Shown piece by piece: positions 17,551 through 25,372 of a DNA stretch of 30,238 nucleotides. A program made the position numbers and the translations under genes. Position 1 is the stretch's first letter. Each line of letters begins with the position of its first letter. A model generated the notes under the pieces. That model saw nothing but the letters and a program-made list of their open reading frames with translations. It had not been told where the DNA came from and made no database searches. Source of the DNA: a virus; IMG/VR virus record IMGVR_UViG_3300042520_001665, positions 1 through 30,238 of that record. One strand, 5' to 3'.

Positions 17551-19410
17551 CTATACTATTTCACAAGCACCTCCCGCACACGCAGCTTCACCTCTTAAAT
17601 CGGTATTATCTTGTAACTCAATAACTTTTGTAAGATCAACATCTGTTAATGTTTTAACCAATTTTTCAAAGTCTTCTTTTGTACAATCTTCAAAAGGTGC
17701 TTGTGTATATGTCCCTCCATTATATGGTAATACTGAAAGTCCGTTATAAAAATCTCTGTTATTCCACATCCAATCACCAACTAGATCCCATTCGTCTTCT
17801 TTAATTGAAACAGTTGCAGATACGTTGTGGGTATTTTGACCATTTCTATGACCAGACTTAATCCATTCTTGAGATACTTTTTTAACTCGTTCCAACATTT
17901 GGAATACTGACTCGTGTCTAACAATAGACCCTTCAGGTGCCTTTTGTGGGATTGTAATTACCGCAGTATCATGAGGACGGAAAAACTCATCTTCAATAAG
18001 TTCAGGATGGTAAATTGCAAGATAAGAGTAGATTGATTCATTTTTACCAACACGTATTCTTCTTAAGTAGTAATCATTATGCCATGCGTGGATTCCTGAT
18101 GACGTACCCAATACCAATGATGAAGTACCTGATGGTTTAACTGTTGTTGTTCTTGCAGATTTGTTAATTCCAATAAGACCAGCAACTCTTTCATTTTCTT
18201 CTTTAACTGCTTTAGCCGCCTTTTTCATATCATAACCAAGTACAACACCTGAACCAATTCCTGTCATACCTACACCGATAAGTGCGTCTTTTTCAGTTGT
18301 TCTTTTCCAAATATCTCTTAAATAATGGAAGTCAGTATATCCCGCCTGTAGTGTACCGATGAATGATGCTGCCTTAACTCTTGCGTCAAAATCTTCTTGT
18401 GATTCAATATCAGAAGCATTAACCTCACACAAGTTACAGAATTGGAAAGGTCTAAGTGCAATCTCACAACAAGGGTTTGTTCCCCAATCTTTATCGTTAG
18501 ATAAGTAGATTCCTGGCTCTCCTGCTCCTGAAAGTTCAATACGTTTCCAAAGACCCATAAAGAATTCTTTTGTGATTTTGTGACGAAGAAGTACTGCTGA
18601 GTTATTTGCTCTACCTCTTTGTGGGTTTTGTTCCCACCAAGATCCAGATTTACAAGAAATCATTTCTTCATCGTCGGCAGAGAATAATGAAATAAGTGCA
18701 GCTCTTCTAATACCACCCGCTAGTACCGCATCAGCAACATGGCATACGATATCGTGAGTTTCAATTGGTGTTAATTTTTCACCATCTTTTTTGTTATCCA
18801 ACACTTTTGTAATGTTATGAATACAATCTTTTAATGGTTGGGGACCCGGCGCCTTTCCTCCTGATGTTACAAGATTTGCCCCCTTGTGTCTAATATCTGA
18901 AAAATCAAAAATAGGTGTTGATGATTTGTACCCTAAATAAGACTCCATAAGTACTTTGATCGCATCTGCCCATCCTTCAATAGAATCTCCAATTAGATAA
19001 CGTCTTGTTCTTTCAGCATTTGGTTTTTTAATGTCTGGCAATTTTTCAACGTGATGTTTTTGAACTGAATAACCAACACCCGTACCACCTAATAAAAGAA
19101 ACATTGTTTCAGAAAATGCATCTACGTGATCAATTGGCATATACGCACAATTGTAAATTCTGTTTGGTGAAATCTCAATTGGTTTTCCACCAAATTGTAA
19201 CGATCTCATTGACGGTAAAACTTTTTTGTCATACACCATTTTATATACTTCCTCAATCTCATTTTTAATTTGAGGGTATTTCTTTTGGTGCATTTCTTTA
19301 TTACGAGTAACCAACTCCTCCCAAGTCTCTCTTCTGTTCAATTCAGGTTGAAACTTAGCGTATTTCATAAAGACAGTGATGTCACTTAATATTTTTTGCG
19401 AAATATCCAT
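17551..19410 (-). CDS. nrdJ: Class II (adenosylcobalamin-dependent) ribonucleoside triphosphate reductase
   Basis: The 619-aa product reduces ribonucleotides to deoxyribonucleotides for phage DNA synthesis. Motifs: C88 in RIYNCAY (redox Cys), TNPCCEIAL at 311-319 with N312, C314 (thiyl radical site) and E316, and C325 in FCNLCEVN (second redox Cys). The C314-C325 spacing equals that of C408-C419 in the Lactobacillus leichmannii enzyme. The C-terminal pair C611 and C616 in ACAGGACEIV has the spacing of its C731/C736 reductant pair. PSGTSSLVLGTSSGIHAWHN at 426-445 is a typical RNR loop. There is no NrdB-type subunit nearby and no glycyl-radical tail, which supports the monomeric class II type. 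It is about 120 residues shorter than the 739-aa Lactobacillus enzyme, mostly before the active-site Cys. The stop is TAG. Confidence 0.93.
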   Translation of the reverse strand: MDISQKILSDITVFMKYAKFQPELNRRETWEELVTRNKEMHQKKYPQIKNEIEEVYKMVYDKKVLPSMRSLQFGGKPIEISPNRIYNCAYMPIDHVDAFSETMFLLLGGTGVGYSVQKHHVEKLPDIKKPNAERTRRYLIGDSIEGWADAIKVLMESYLGYKSSTPIFDFSDIRHKGANLVTSGGKAPGPQPLKDCIHNITKVLDNKKDGEKLTPIETHDIVCHVADAVLAGGIRRAALISLFSADDEEMISCKSGSWWEQNPQRGRANNSAVLLRHKITKEFFMGLWKRIELSGAGEPGIYLSNDKDWGTNPCCEIALRPFQFCNLCEVNASDIESQEDFDARVKAASFIGTLQAGYTDFHYLRDIWKRTTEKDALIGVGMTGIGSGVVLGYDMKKAAKAVKEENERVAGLIGINKSARTTTVKPSGTSSLVLGTSSGIHAWHNDYYLRRIRVGKNESIYSYLAIYHPELIEDEFFRPHDTAVITIPQKAPEGSIVRHESVFQMLERVKKVSQEWIKSGHRNGQNTHNVSATVSIKEDEWDLVGDWMWNNRDFYNGLSVLPYNGGTYTQAPFEDCTKEDFEKLVKTLTDVDLTKVIELQDNTDLRGEAACAGGACEIV

Positions 19411-19437
19411 TTTGTATTAATTTATTAAATTTATTTG

Positions 19438-20817
19438 TTAAACTTGATTTTCTCTTTGTCTTCTTTGTTCAAGAAGTTCTTTGATTCTATTACGATTTTT
19501 TTCTTCTTTTTGCTCTTCATGCCCTAAAAATGTAACACTTTGTTCCGTGTCAATTTCTAACATTCCGTTGTCAAATTTACAATTTTCAAAGATGATACCA
19601 TCTTTTCCAATTCTTGATTTTGTAATCGCAATAGTTGCTAAATTCATTTCTTTTTGTTGTAATGATTTCGCGACAGTAATGATAACGTGACCTACTTGTG
19701 CTTTTTTAATGGATCCACCCATTTGATCGGTTGTTACAACTTCAGAAGATATAGAGTTTCTGTTACCTTGTGTTGCTGTCCATCCGGCAATATTTAATTC
19801 GTGACATAGAGCTTCAAATGATCTCATAACAGATCCCTCACTCTTCCATTCATCTCCAAGCATTTTGTCAGGAACGACACAATCAATATAATCCAAAATA
19901 ATCATATCAATTCTTGTCCCATCCGCAATCATTTTTCTTACCTGATTTTTTATTTGATTCATTGTTACGGTATCAGACGGTAATTTTTTCAAAATTAATT
20001 TGTTTTTTCTTTGTTTTTGAATTTGTTTAACCGTTTCCATTACCTCATCTTTATGGTCTGATAAATCGTCAGGTGCAATTCCTGTCCATAAAGTAAAATG
20101 TTTTCTTTGAATAATTTTTGGGTTGTCTTCAAAGAAAATCTGTAAAACATTGTAACCTAAATTAAAAGCGTGGTTTGCGATCTTTGTTGTAAACGTACTT
20201 TTTCCAACCCCTGTTGGTGCTAATATTACTCCTATCTCTCCTTTCGCCAAACCACCTTTAAGTAGATTGTCAATTCCTGCAACCCCAATTGGAATTGGGT
20301 GTCTATAATCTTCATTTAATACTTCGTCTAAATCGTAAAACACATCGTTAGTCCCTTTATCCACTTCCCCAACTTGAAGTGCGCCTCTAACCATTTCTTC
20401 CAATCTGTCATAACTTTCAAAATCACCTTTGTCAATGATTTTTTGAGCCTTACCCATTACTTTTTGAAGTTCTTGTTGTTTACAAAATTTTAATGATTTT
20501 TCTTGAACAAACTCATACCCATCATCAGGAGTTGATTTAATTTGTTCTACCATATCCAAGACACTTTTTTGTGCCATAGGTGATGTAATCTCAGATTTTG
20601 CGAGTTGTTCTAAAGTATCAAAAGTAGGTGTGTGTTCGTACTTTGTATAATACTCTTTAATCATTTGACAAATCAGACGAAAGTATTGGTTATCAAAATA
20701 GTGAGGGTCAATTACATCAATAATTGTGTTTGAGAAATCTTTGTAAAGTATAATATTGTTAAGTAATTGGATCTGAAATGTGTTCCCTAAATAACCGAAA
20801 TTTTTCTTGTCTGACAT
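19438..20817 (-). CDS. DnaB/gp41-like replicative helicase
   Basis: The 459-aa product is a RecA-fold hexameric helicase that unwinds DNA at the replication fork. The N-terminal helical domain (about 1-150) precedes a C-terminal ATPase. Walker A is APTGVGKST at 200-208, Walker B MIILDYID at 305-312, and ATQGNR at 348-353 is the DnaB motif H3 with its sensing Gln. SRIGKDG at 401-407 supplies the arginine expected near the subunit interface. Length matches T4 gp41 (475 aa). Neighbours are the 5' nuclease, UvsX and SSB upstream and RNR downstream. No primase is in the window. Confidence 0.93.
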   Translation of the reverse strand: MSDKKNFGYLGNTFQIQLLNNIILYKDFSNTIIDVIDPHYFDNQYFRLICQMIKEYYTKYEHTPTFDTLEQLAKSEITSPMAQKSVLDMVEQIKSTPDDGYEFVQEKSLKFCKQQELQKVMGKAQKIIDKGDFESYDRLEEMVRGALQVGEVDKGTNDVFYDLDEVLNEDYRHPIPIGVAGIDNLLKGGLAKGEIGVILAPTGVGKSTFTTKIANHAFNLGYNVLQIFFEDNPKIIQRKHFTLWTGIAPDDLSDHKDEVMETVKQIQKQRKNKLILKKLPSDTVTMNQIKNQVRKMIADGTRIDMIILDYIDCVVPDKMLGDEWKSEGSVMRSFEALCHELNIAGWTATQGNRNSISSEVVTTDQMGGSIKKAQVGHVIITVAKSLQQKEMNLATIAITKSRIGKDGIIFENCKFDNGMLEIDTEQSVTFLGHEEQKEEKNRNRIKELLEQRRQRENQV

Positions 20818-20845
20818 ATAGTTTTAAGTTTGTTTCCTGTTTTTA

Positions 20846-20852
20846 ATAAATA
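20846..20852 (-). promoter_or_regulatory. TATTTAT element upstream of the helicase gene
   Basis: The sense strand reads GATATTTATTAAAAACAGG in the 38-base gap between the 150-aa and helicase genes. The heptamer is shared with other leaders in the window. An internal promoter is possible but unproven. Confidence 0.25.
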
Positions 20853-20855
20853 TCT

Positions 20856-21308
20856 TTAAGCTAGTGTATATTCAAGATATTTTGTAGTAATTTTTTTCTC
20901 TGACAAAATGTCAGTTAGGTTCTTCAATACCGATTTTAGGATTGGGCGGGTATCCAGAGTGTATCTTATCTTTGGCGGGTATAACTTGGCATCAATCACT
21001 CTATGATAAATTGTCTCATTTTCGGCCTTTAAATAAATGTTAAATAGCTCTGGACCATCAGTATTTGAGGTTTCAAGAGCCGTAGGGTCTGACTCAATTA
21101 CATATTGATTATCCAGCATGTAATCTACCGTTTTGTTTCTTAATATCCTTTTTACGTCATTTGATATCTCACACATCAAATCATAAAGATCAACACTATT
21201 TTTAACGTTTGGGTTATACCCTTTAACATTGAAAAATCTTTGTACCACAAAATTATCATTTAATGTGATCAAAAATTCAACCTTTGTTACGTCATTTTGT
21301 TCTTTCAT
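20856..21308 (-). CDS. Hypothetical protein, 150 aa, coupled to the 5' nuclease gene
   Basis: The family is not recognised. The 150-aa product starts MKEQNDVTKVEFLITLNDNF and mixes short strands and charged helices; it has two Cys-free halves joined by an acidic stretch (ESDPTALETSNTDGPE). No motif for nucleotide binding or membrane insertion is seen. The ATG overlaps the stop of the 5' nuclease gene as ATGA, which implies translational coupling. It sits between nuclease and helicase in the replication module. By place it might be a replication accessory such as a helicase loader (T4 gp59 position), but T4 gp59 is 217 aa and I see no sequence support. Confidence 0.82.
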   Translation of the reverse strand: MKEQNDVTKVEFLITLNDNFVVQRFFNVKGYNPNVKNSVDLYDLMCEISNDVKRILRNKTVDYMLDNQYVIESDPTALETSNTDGPELFNIYLKAENETIYHRVIDAKLYPPKIRYTLDTRPILKSVLKNLTDILSEKKITTKYLEYTLA

Positions 21309-22315
21309 ACTTTTTTGTTTTTAAATTTTGATTTTTCTTTTCTTGTTAACTTTAAAAATGGTCTTAAAAAATAAACCCACTGATCATCACTTTTAGGTAG
21401 ATATTTAAAAAGTCCATCCTCCATCATCATTTTAATCAGATTCTTATACCCTCTTCCGTCAGGATCCAATGACTCAGAGTAATATAGTTCAACCAATTCT
21501 TTTCCCTCGTCACTAATTAGTGGTTCGGACAAATCTACGATTTTTTTGTTAATGACAAAGAATTCTTCTCCAAATATCCCTTCTTTAGTTTTACCAGTAA
21601 GAAGATTTTTCAAGGCTACATTATCTTTTTGTTCTTTTAATAGTTCTTCACCCTTTTTTAAAATATCGTCAAAAGATATTTCTTTTTCAAGTATCTCAGG
21701 AAATAATTTAACTATTGTTTTCTCACCCAAATAATATATACCATCAATATTATCCGACATATCACCGGCTATTATTTTATAGGTCTTTACATTATAATGG
21801 GGAATTTCAATTTCTTTTAATTTGATCTTATCTCCGTTCTTATAGTACTTTTTTGTGTTTGGCGAATAGATGGTCACATCTTCAGAAATAAGTTGTGTAA
21901 GGTCTCTATCACCACTAAAAATTGTTTTGTGTTCGTTTTTTGAAATTTTGCAATAATATGCGATTAGGTCGTCAGCTTCTGAATTTTCAAACTCAACTTG
22001 TCTAACAAACATTTCTTCCAAATATTGTTTAACCCGTTGTTTTTGTTTACCAAATGATTCTTCTTTAAAATCTTCAGTTACCCCTTTTCTGTTAAGTTTG
22101 TATTTTGGGTACAGGACTCTTCTTTGTGCGGTTGATAATTCTCCATCCCAAAAGACCACAACCTTATTATAATTGGTTTCTTCTAAAAACTTGCGGATGG
22201 TATTTAAAAAGTGCCAAATACCACCCACATGCTCCGTTCCATTAAAATAATCTTTAACTCCGTGAAATCCAATTTTTAATAAATTGTTCCCATCGACTAA
22301 TAAAGTTTTAGTCAT
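21305..22315 (-). CDS. rnh: 5'-3' exonuclease / RNase H (T4 Rnh-like, FEN family)
   Basis: The 336-aa product is a 5' nuclease that would remove RNA primers and flaps during lagging-strand synthesis. The metal-binding acidic residues of the family are visible in order: D8 in LLVDGNN, D57 in VVFWDGE, E113/D115/D116 in NSEADDLIAY, D136/D138 in SGDRDLTQL, and D185/D188 in IAGDMSDNIDG, the last being the start of the helix-hairpin-helix region. T4 RNase H is 305 aa, so the size is normal. The C-terminal 90 residues are Lys-rich. It overlaps the 150-aa gene by four bases and follows UvsX by 21 bases. Confidence 0.92.
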   Translation of the reverse strand: MTKTLLVDGNNLLKIGFHGVKDYFNGTEHVGGIWHFLNTIRKFLEETNYNKVVVFWDGELSTAQRRVLYPKYKLNRKGVTEDFKEESFGKQKQRVKQYLEEMFVRQVEFENSEADDLIAYYCKISKNEHKTIFSGDRDLTQLISEDVTIYSPNTKKYYKNGDKIKLKEIEIPHYNVKTYKIIAGDMSDNIDGIYYLGEKTIVKLFPEILEKEISFDDILKKGEELLKEQKDNVALKNLLTGKTKEGIFGEEFFVINKKIVDLSEPLISDEGKELVELYYSESLDPDGRGYKNLIKMMMEDGLFKYLPKSDDQWVYFLRPFLKLTRKEKSKFKNKKV

Positions 22316-22336
22316 TAATTTTTTCTTATAAGGTTT

Positions 22337-23344
22337 CTACTCAACTTCTTCTTTTTCCGCTTTCAAATCAAAGTCACCGTCAACTCCAATAATTTCTTTC
22401 CAATATTCGGCATAATCTTTTTTGTATTGTTCAATTGATACCTTTTCTTCAGCAGCTTCTTTACCCGGCAAAAACCCGTGTGGTGTTACAATGATCTTAC
22501 CATCTTCAAACCCAAGTCCGTTAATGTGATTTTTCATTACAGACACTTTTGTTCTTGATGCAAACTTAACTGTTCGTTTGTCTTTTGTTGCGGTAATCTT
22601 AGTTGTGCCAGCACCTTTTTGATTTCCAAATAAAAATACCAATGATGAGTTTAACCAAATTGCTTCACCACCTTTTGCCTTAATCTTTGGTTGTCCAAAA
22701 GGATTGTCAGGTAATTCCACCCAAGGCTGATTAACAATGATCAGGGTGTTTTCAAATTTAGAATCAGATTTACGTGATCCCGATATTCTTTGGTTGATTC
22801 CCATACCAATTTTGTCCGCTAAAACACTAGCATTGTGTTGTTTTCCACCTTTACCTTCATAAGTCATTTTACAAGGTACGGATCCAACAGAATCCCACAT
22901 AATACATAATGAATAATCTAAATCACCTTTTTCTTGAGCATCTAATAATTCATTAATGTAATCTGTAATTTGTTCAATGTAATCAAAGTTATTATTAAAG
23001 ATGTAAAAGCCATCCCACTCTAATTCACCAGTTTCTGTATCAACAACTTCTTCACATTCAAAACCCATAAGTTTGGCATGTTCAAAACTCCATTTTTGTT
23101 CTGTAATAATAAACACAGGTAGAATACCTTTCTTTTGCGCGTCAACTGCCGTTTTTACAAGTGCCGTTGTCTTACCCGTATCTGAATGTCCAAGAAACAT
23201 ATTTATATGTCCCATCGCAGGTCCCGGAAGACCAACCGCATCCAAAAATGGTTCACCAAGATCAAAAAATCTTTGTGGTTTATATTTTGCCGATGTGGAG
23301 AATTTCTTTTTTAATGAACCGAAGTCACTCTTCTTAATTGCCAT
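22337..23344 (-). CDS. uvsX: UvsX/RecA-like recombinase
   Basis: The 335-aa product resembles T4 UvsX, the strand-exchange ATPase of phage recombination-dependent replication. Walker A is GHSDTGKTT at 52-60; Walker B-like LCIMWDS at 146-152; NQPWVELPDNPFGQPKIKAK at 205-224 leads into GGEAIW, consistent with the DNA-binding L2 region; KVSVMKN at 266-272 is typical of the UvsX core end. Its tail is acidic (KAEKEEVE). T4 UvsX is 391 aa, so this is somewhat short. The start overlaps the 98-aa gene by 11 bases. The stop is TAG. Confidence 0.93.
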   Translation of the reverse strand: MAIKKSDFGSLKKKFSTSAKYKPQRFFDLGEPFLDAVGLPGPAMGHINMFLGHSDTGKTTALVKTAVDAQKKGILPVFIITEQKWSFEHAKLMGFECEEVVDTETGELEWDGFYIFNNNFDYIEQITDYINELLDAQEKGDLDYSLCIMWDSVGSVPCKMTYEGKGGKQHNASVLADKIGMGINQRISGSRKSDSKFENTLIIVNQPWVELPDNPFGQPKIKAKGGEAIWLNSSLVFLFGNQKGAGTTKITATKDKRTVKFASRTKVSVMKNHINGLGFEDGKIIVTPHGFLPGKEAAEEKVSIEQYKKDYAEYWKEIIGVDGDFDLKAEKEEVE

Positions 23345-23630
23345 TTTCTTCTCTGTTTTGTTCGTTAATTATTTTCAACATATCTTCGGTAACCAAAAAC
23401 TCACTATCCTTTTTAAGGTTATACCTATATACTGTTTCAAGCATATCAAGTTTATCTTTAGCTGTTGTCATTTTTTCAACCATTTTATCCATTTCTTCCA
23501 AATGTTGTGGGTGTTCTCCAATACCCACAGGGTTGTTAAAATAAACAAGAAGTGTTGCTTCGGCTTCCGCCATTTCTGATCTATATTTTAAGATCAATGC
23601 TTCATACATTTTTTCTGATATTTTATTCAT
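23334..23630 (-). CDS. Small coiled-coil protein, 98 aa, between ssb and uvsX
   Basis: The family is not named by me. The 98-aa product is almost wholly helical and charged, with a central PVGIGEHPQHLEEMDKMVEK segment (34-53) that breaks two helices and is likely to form a coiled-coil hairpin. It lies after the SSB terminator and overlaps uvsX by 11 bases, so it is co-translated with the recombinase. A role with UvsX or SSB, such as a mediator, would fit the position, but there is no motif proof; T4 UvsY is 137 aa and not evidently similar. Confidence 0.82.
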   Translation of the reverse strand: MNKISEKMYEALILKYRSEMAEAEATLLVYFNNPVGIGEHPQHLEEMDKMVEKMTTAKDKLDMLETVYRYNLKKDSEFLVTEDMLKIINEQNREENGN

Positions 23631-23649
23631 ATTGTTTTTTTAAAAAATT

Positions 23650-23684
23650 AAATAAAAAATGGGCATTAATCAACTCAATGCCCA
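23650..23684 (-). terminator. Intrinsic terminator after the SSB gene
   Basis: On the minus strand TGGGCATT (23677-23684) pairs with AATGCCCA (23660-23667) around a 9-base loop and is followed by TTTTTTATTTAATTTTTT. It lies 10 bases after the SSB stop and should reduce read-through into the 98-aa gene and uvsX. Confidence 0.85.
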
Positions 23685-23694
23685 AATGTTTTTT

Positions 23695-24549
23695 TTAGAA
23701 AGGAAGTTCCTCGTCTGCCTCGTCGTTAGCCTGTGGGTCAACAATTACCAATTCTTCAGTTTTAGATCCACCTAAAGAAATTTCAGCGTTTTCACCATAA
23801 ACATACTTTTTAAGTTCAGAGTTCCAAATTGGTGTTTGTCCACTTGCAATTGCCTCTAAATATTCTACAGGTTTTTTAGCGTAAACATCATTCCAAGTTG
23901 TTTCATCGCCCACCCACTCTTTCATTTGACCATTGTCAGTGTGTAGTGGTGCGGGATCGTCATACATAATAGTTTGAACAACTGTGTACTCTTTACCTTG
24001 TGGTGTTTTTGCCTTTGATAATTCAATGATAAGGTCTCTACCATTTTCAGCGTCTGTTACATTTCCTTTAGCTTTCCAAATAGGTAGGATCTTATCCAAG
24101 ATACCTTCTTGCTTATAGTTGTGTTTAAAACGCCAAAACTTAGGTCCGTCTTGTTCGTTGTCACGGTCAACTAATTTTACAATATAAAACAATCTTGATC
24201 TGTATTCAGACGCCAACTTTTTATCACTGTCTTTACCTGTTGACATAAGTTCTTCATAAACTTCATTAAGTGGTGATCTTTCTCCGTCGTTTTTTCCCGG
24301 ATCATAAAGTTTTTGCCATTTACCATCAACCAAAACTTCGTGATACCATACTTCAACAAATGGTGATGATCCGTCTTTAGTTGGTAGGATTCTAACTCTT
24401 TTTTGTCCTGATTTTTCGTTTTTACCTAAAAGGGTTGTGAAATACCTTTTTAATCTGTCTTGTTCAGACATTCTTGGTGTTGAGTTTCCCGTAGGATTTG
24501 AATTCTTTTCGTACTGCGCAAGTACTGAATCTAATACTGAATTTGCCAT
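23695..24549 (-). CDS. gp32-like single-stranded DNA-binding protein
   Basis: The 284-aa product resembles T4 gp32, which coats single-stranded DNA and recruits replication and recombination proteins. Support: a basic N-terminal arm with RMSEQDRLKRYFTTLLGKN at 26-44, an OB-fold-like core with RVRILPTKDGSSPFVEVWYH, aromatic residues in FWRFKHNY, and an acidic tail ending NDEADEELPF, as in T4 gp32 whose acidic tail binds partners. T4 gp32 is 301 aa. The protein has no Cys at all, so the zinc site of T4 gp32 (three Cys and one His) is absent. It has its own promoter and a terminator on each side. Confidence 0.88.
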   Translation of the reverse strand: MANSVLDSVLAQYEKNSNPTGNSTPRMSEQDRLKRYFTTLLGKNEKSGQKRVRILPTKDGSSPFVEVWYHEVLVDGKWQKLYDPGKNDGERSPLNEVYEELMSTGKDSDKKLASEYRSRLFYIVKLVDRDNEQDGPKFWRFKHNYKQEGILDKILPIWKAKGNVTDAENGRDLIIELSKAKTPQGKEYTVVQTIMYDDPAPLHTDNGQMKEWVGDETTWNDVYAKKPVEYLEAIASGQTPIWNSELKKYVYGENAEISLGGSKTEELVIVDPQANDEADEELPF

Positions 24550-24585
24550 AAATTAATTTTTAATTATTACTCTTTTATCTTTATA

Positions 24586-24616
24586 CAATTATAAGTGATT
24601 TTCTTAAATTGTCAAA
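24586..24616 (-). promoter_or_regulatory. Promoter of the SSB gene (Bacteroidota-type, also sigma70-like)
   Basis: The sense strand reads TTTG, 19 bases, then TATAATTG (24613-24616 and 24586-24593). This fits the Bacteroidota primary sigma consensus TTTG-N19-21-TAnnTTTG with one mismatch. The same bases also give TTGACA, 16 bases, TATAAT. It lies between the upstream terminator and the ssb start, with a leader of about 30 bases. Confidence 0.72.
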
Positions 24617-24621
24617 TTGAT

Positions 24622-24651
24622 AAAACAAAAAAAGGGGTTAAAAAACCCCTT
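24622..24651 (-). terminator. Intrinsic terminator after the Pro-rich protein gene
   Basis: On the minus strand AAGGGGTT pairs with AACCCCTT around a TTTT loop (24632-24651) and is followed by TTTTTTTGTTTTA. It lies 21 bases after the 229-aa gene stop and just upstream of the ssb promoter, so it insulates the replication module from the right-hand structural genes. Confidence 0.9.
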
Positions 24652-24672
24652 AATTTATTATTTAAAAAATAA

Positions 24673-25362
24673 TTATAACTCTTCTTCTATATCATACTTA
24701 TTAAATGTTTTTTTGATTTCGGATGGTGAAAAACTTTCAACTTCGTCAGAAGTTAAAACATATTCATTTTTTCCTGTTTCTTCCATTTCACTTTTTTTCT
24801 CATCAAAAAAATCACTTAATTTTTGTTTGAATGGACCAGAATCTAAACTTCTAAGTTCCAATTTTTCTTCAGGAGTTTTTGGTCTCATTTTTTCAATCTT
24901 AGATTCTAAACCGTCTATTTTTTGAAGTATACCGTCCATTGCTTCCAATTTACCTTGTAAATCGTCTAATTTAGAAAAGATATTATCCATAAACTCGTCT
25001 TGTTTATCTCTAATTTCTTGTTGTGTGGTTACCAAATCAGTAATATCTAATTCCTCAGTATCACCTTCACCCTCATCTTCTTTTTTATCGTCAACAACGT
25101 CAACATCAGGATCGTTTTCAACATCAACAGGTTCAGGAACCTCAGTTGCCGCAGCATCTGCTGGTGGTGCCCCTGCAGCCGCATCTGCCGGTGGTGGAGG
25201 AATATCACCTGCAGCATCTGCCGGTGGTGGAGGCAAATCAGTAGGTAACCCTCCCGCCGCGTCAGGTGGAGGTGGTACATCTTCTGCCTGTTCTTTAAGA
25301 ACATAAGTGTTAATTTGATTAAACCTTTTTAATTCTTCTAATATTTTTTTATCTATAGACAT
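24673..25362 (-). CDS. Pro/Ala-rich acidic coiled-coil protein, 229 aa
   Basis: The family is not recognised. Residues 1-28 form a charged helix (KKILEELKRFNQINTYVLKE). Residues 29-76 are tandem Pro/Ala repeats with unit PPPPADAAGD or close variants. Residues 78-108 are strongly acidic (ENDPDVDVVDDKKEDEGEGD), and 109-165 are a predicted coiled coil with leucine spacing (FSKLDDLQGKLEAMDGILQK). No membrane segment is seen. The gene follows the 74-aa gene and is followed by a terminator. Low complexity plus coiled coil would fit a virion linker, chaperone or scaffold role, but this is a guess. Confidence 0.85.
   Translation of the reverse strand: MSIDKKILEELKRFNQINTYVLKEQAEDVPPPPDAAGGLPTDLPPPPADAAGDIPPPPADAAAGAPPADAAATEVPEPVDVENDPDVDVVDDKKEDEGEGDTEELDITDLVTTQQEIRDKQDEFMDNIFSKLDDLQGKLEAMDGILQKIDGLESKIEKMRPKTPEEKLELRSLDSGPFKQKLSDFFDEKKSEMEETGKNEYVLTSDEVESFSPSEIKKTFNKYDIEEEL
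25151..25278. repeat. GC-rich tandem repeats inside the Pro/Ala-rich gene
   Basis: Near-identical units such as gcatctgccggtggtggagg occur at about 25181-25200 and 25214-25233, with diverged copies on either side. They encode the PPPPADAA repeats and are a local GC-rich island in an AT-rich genome. Slippage could change the copy number. Confidence 0.7.
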
Positions 25363-25372
25363 ATCTTTATTT

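Noticed and set aside
23073-23579. 168-aa plus-strand frame antisense to uvsX and the 98-aa gene
   Set aside because: It lies opposite two convincing genes, is rich in Phe, Cys and Ser as expected of antisense translation, and has no family pattern or promoter.
25025-25306. Ser/Gly/Ala-rich plus-strand frame of 93 aa
   Set aside because: It is the complement of the Pro/Ala repeat region; its composition is explained by the repeats.
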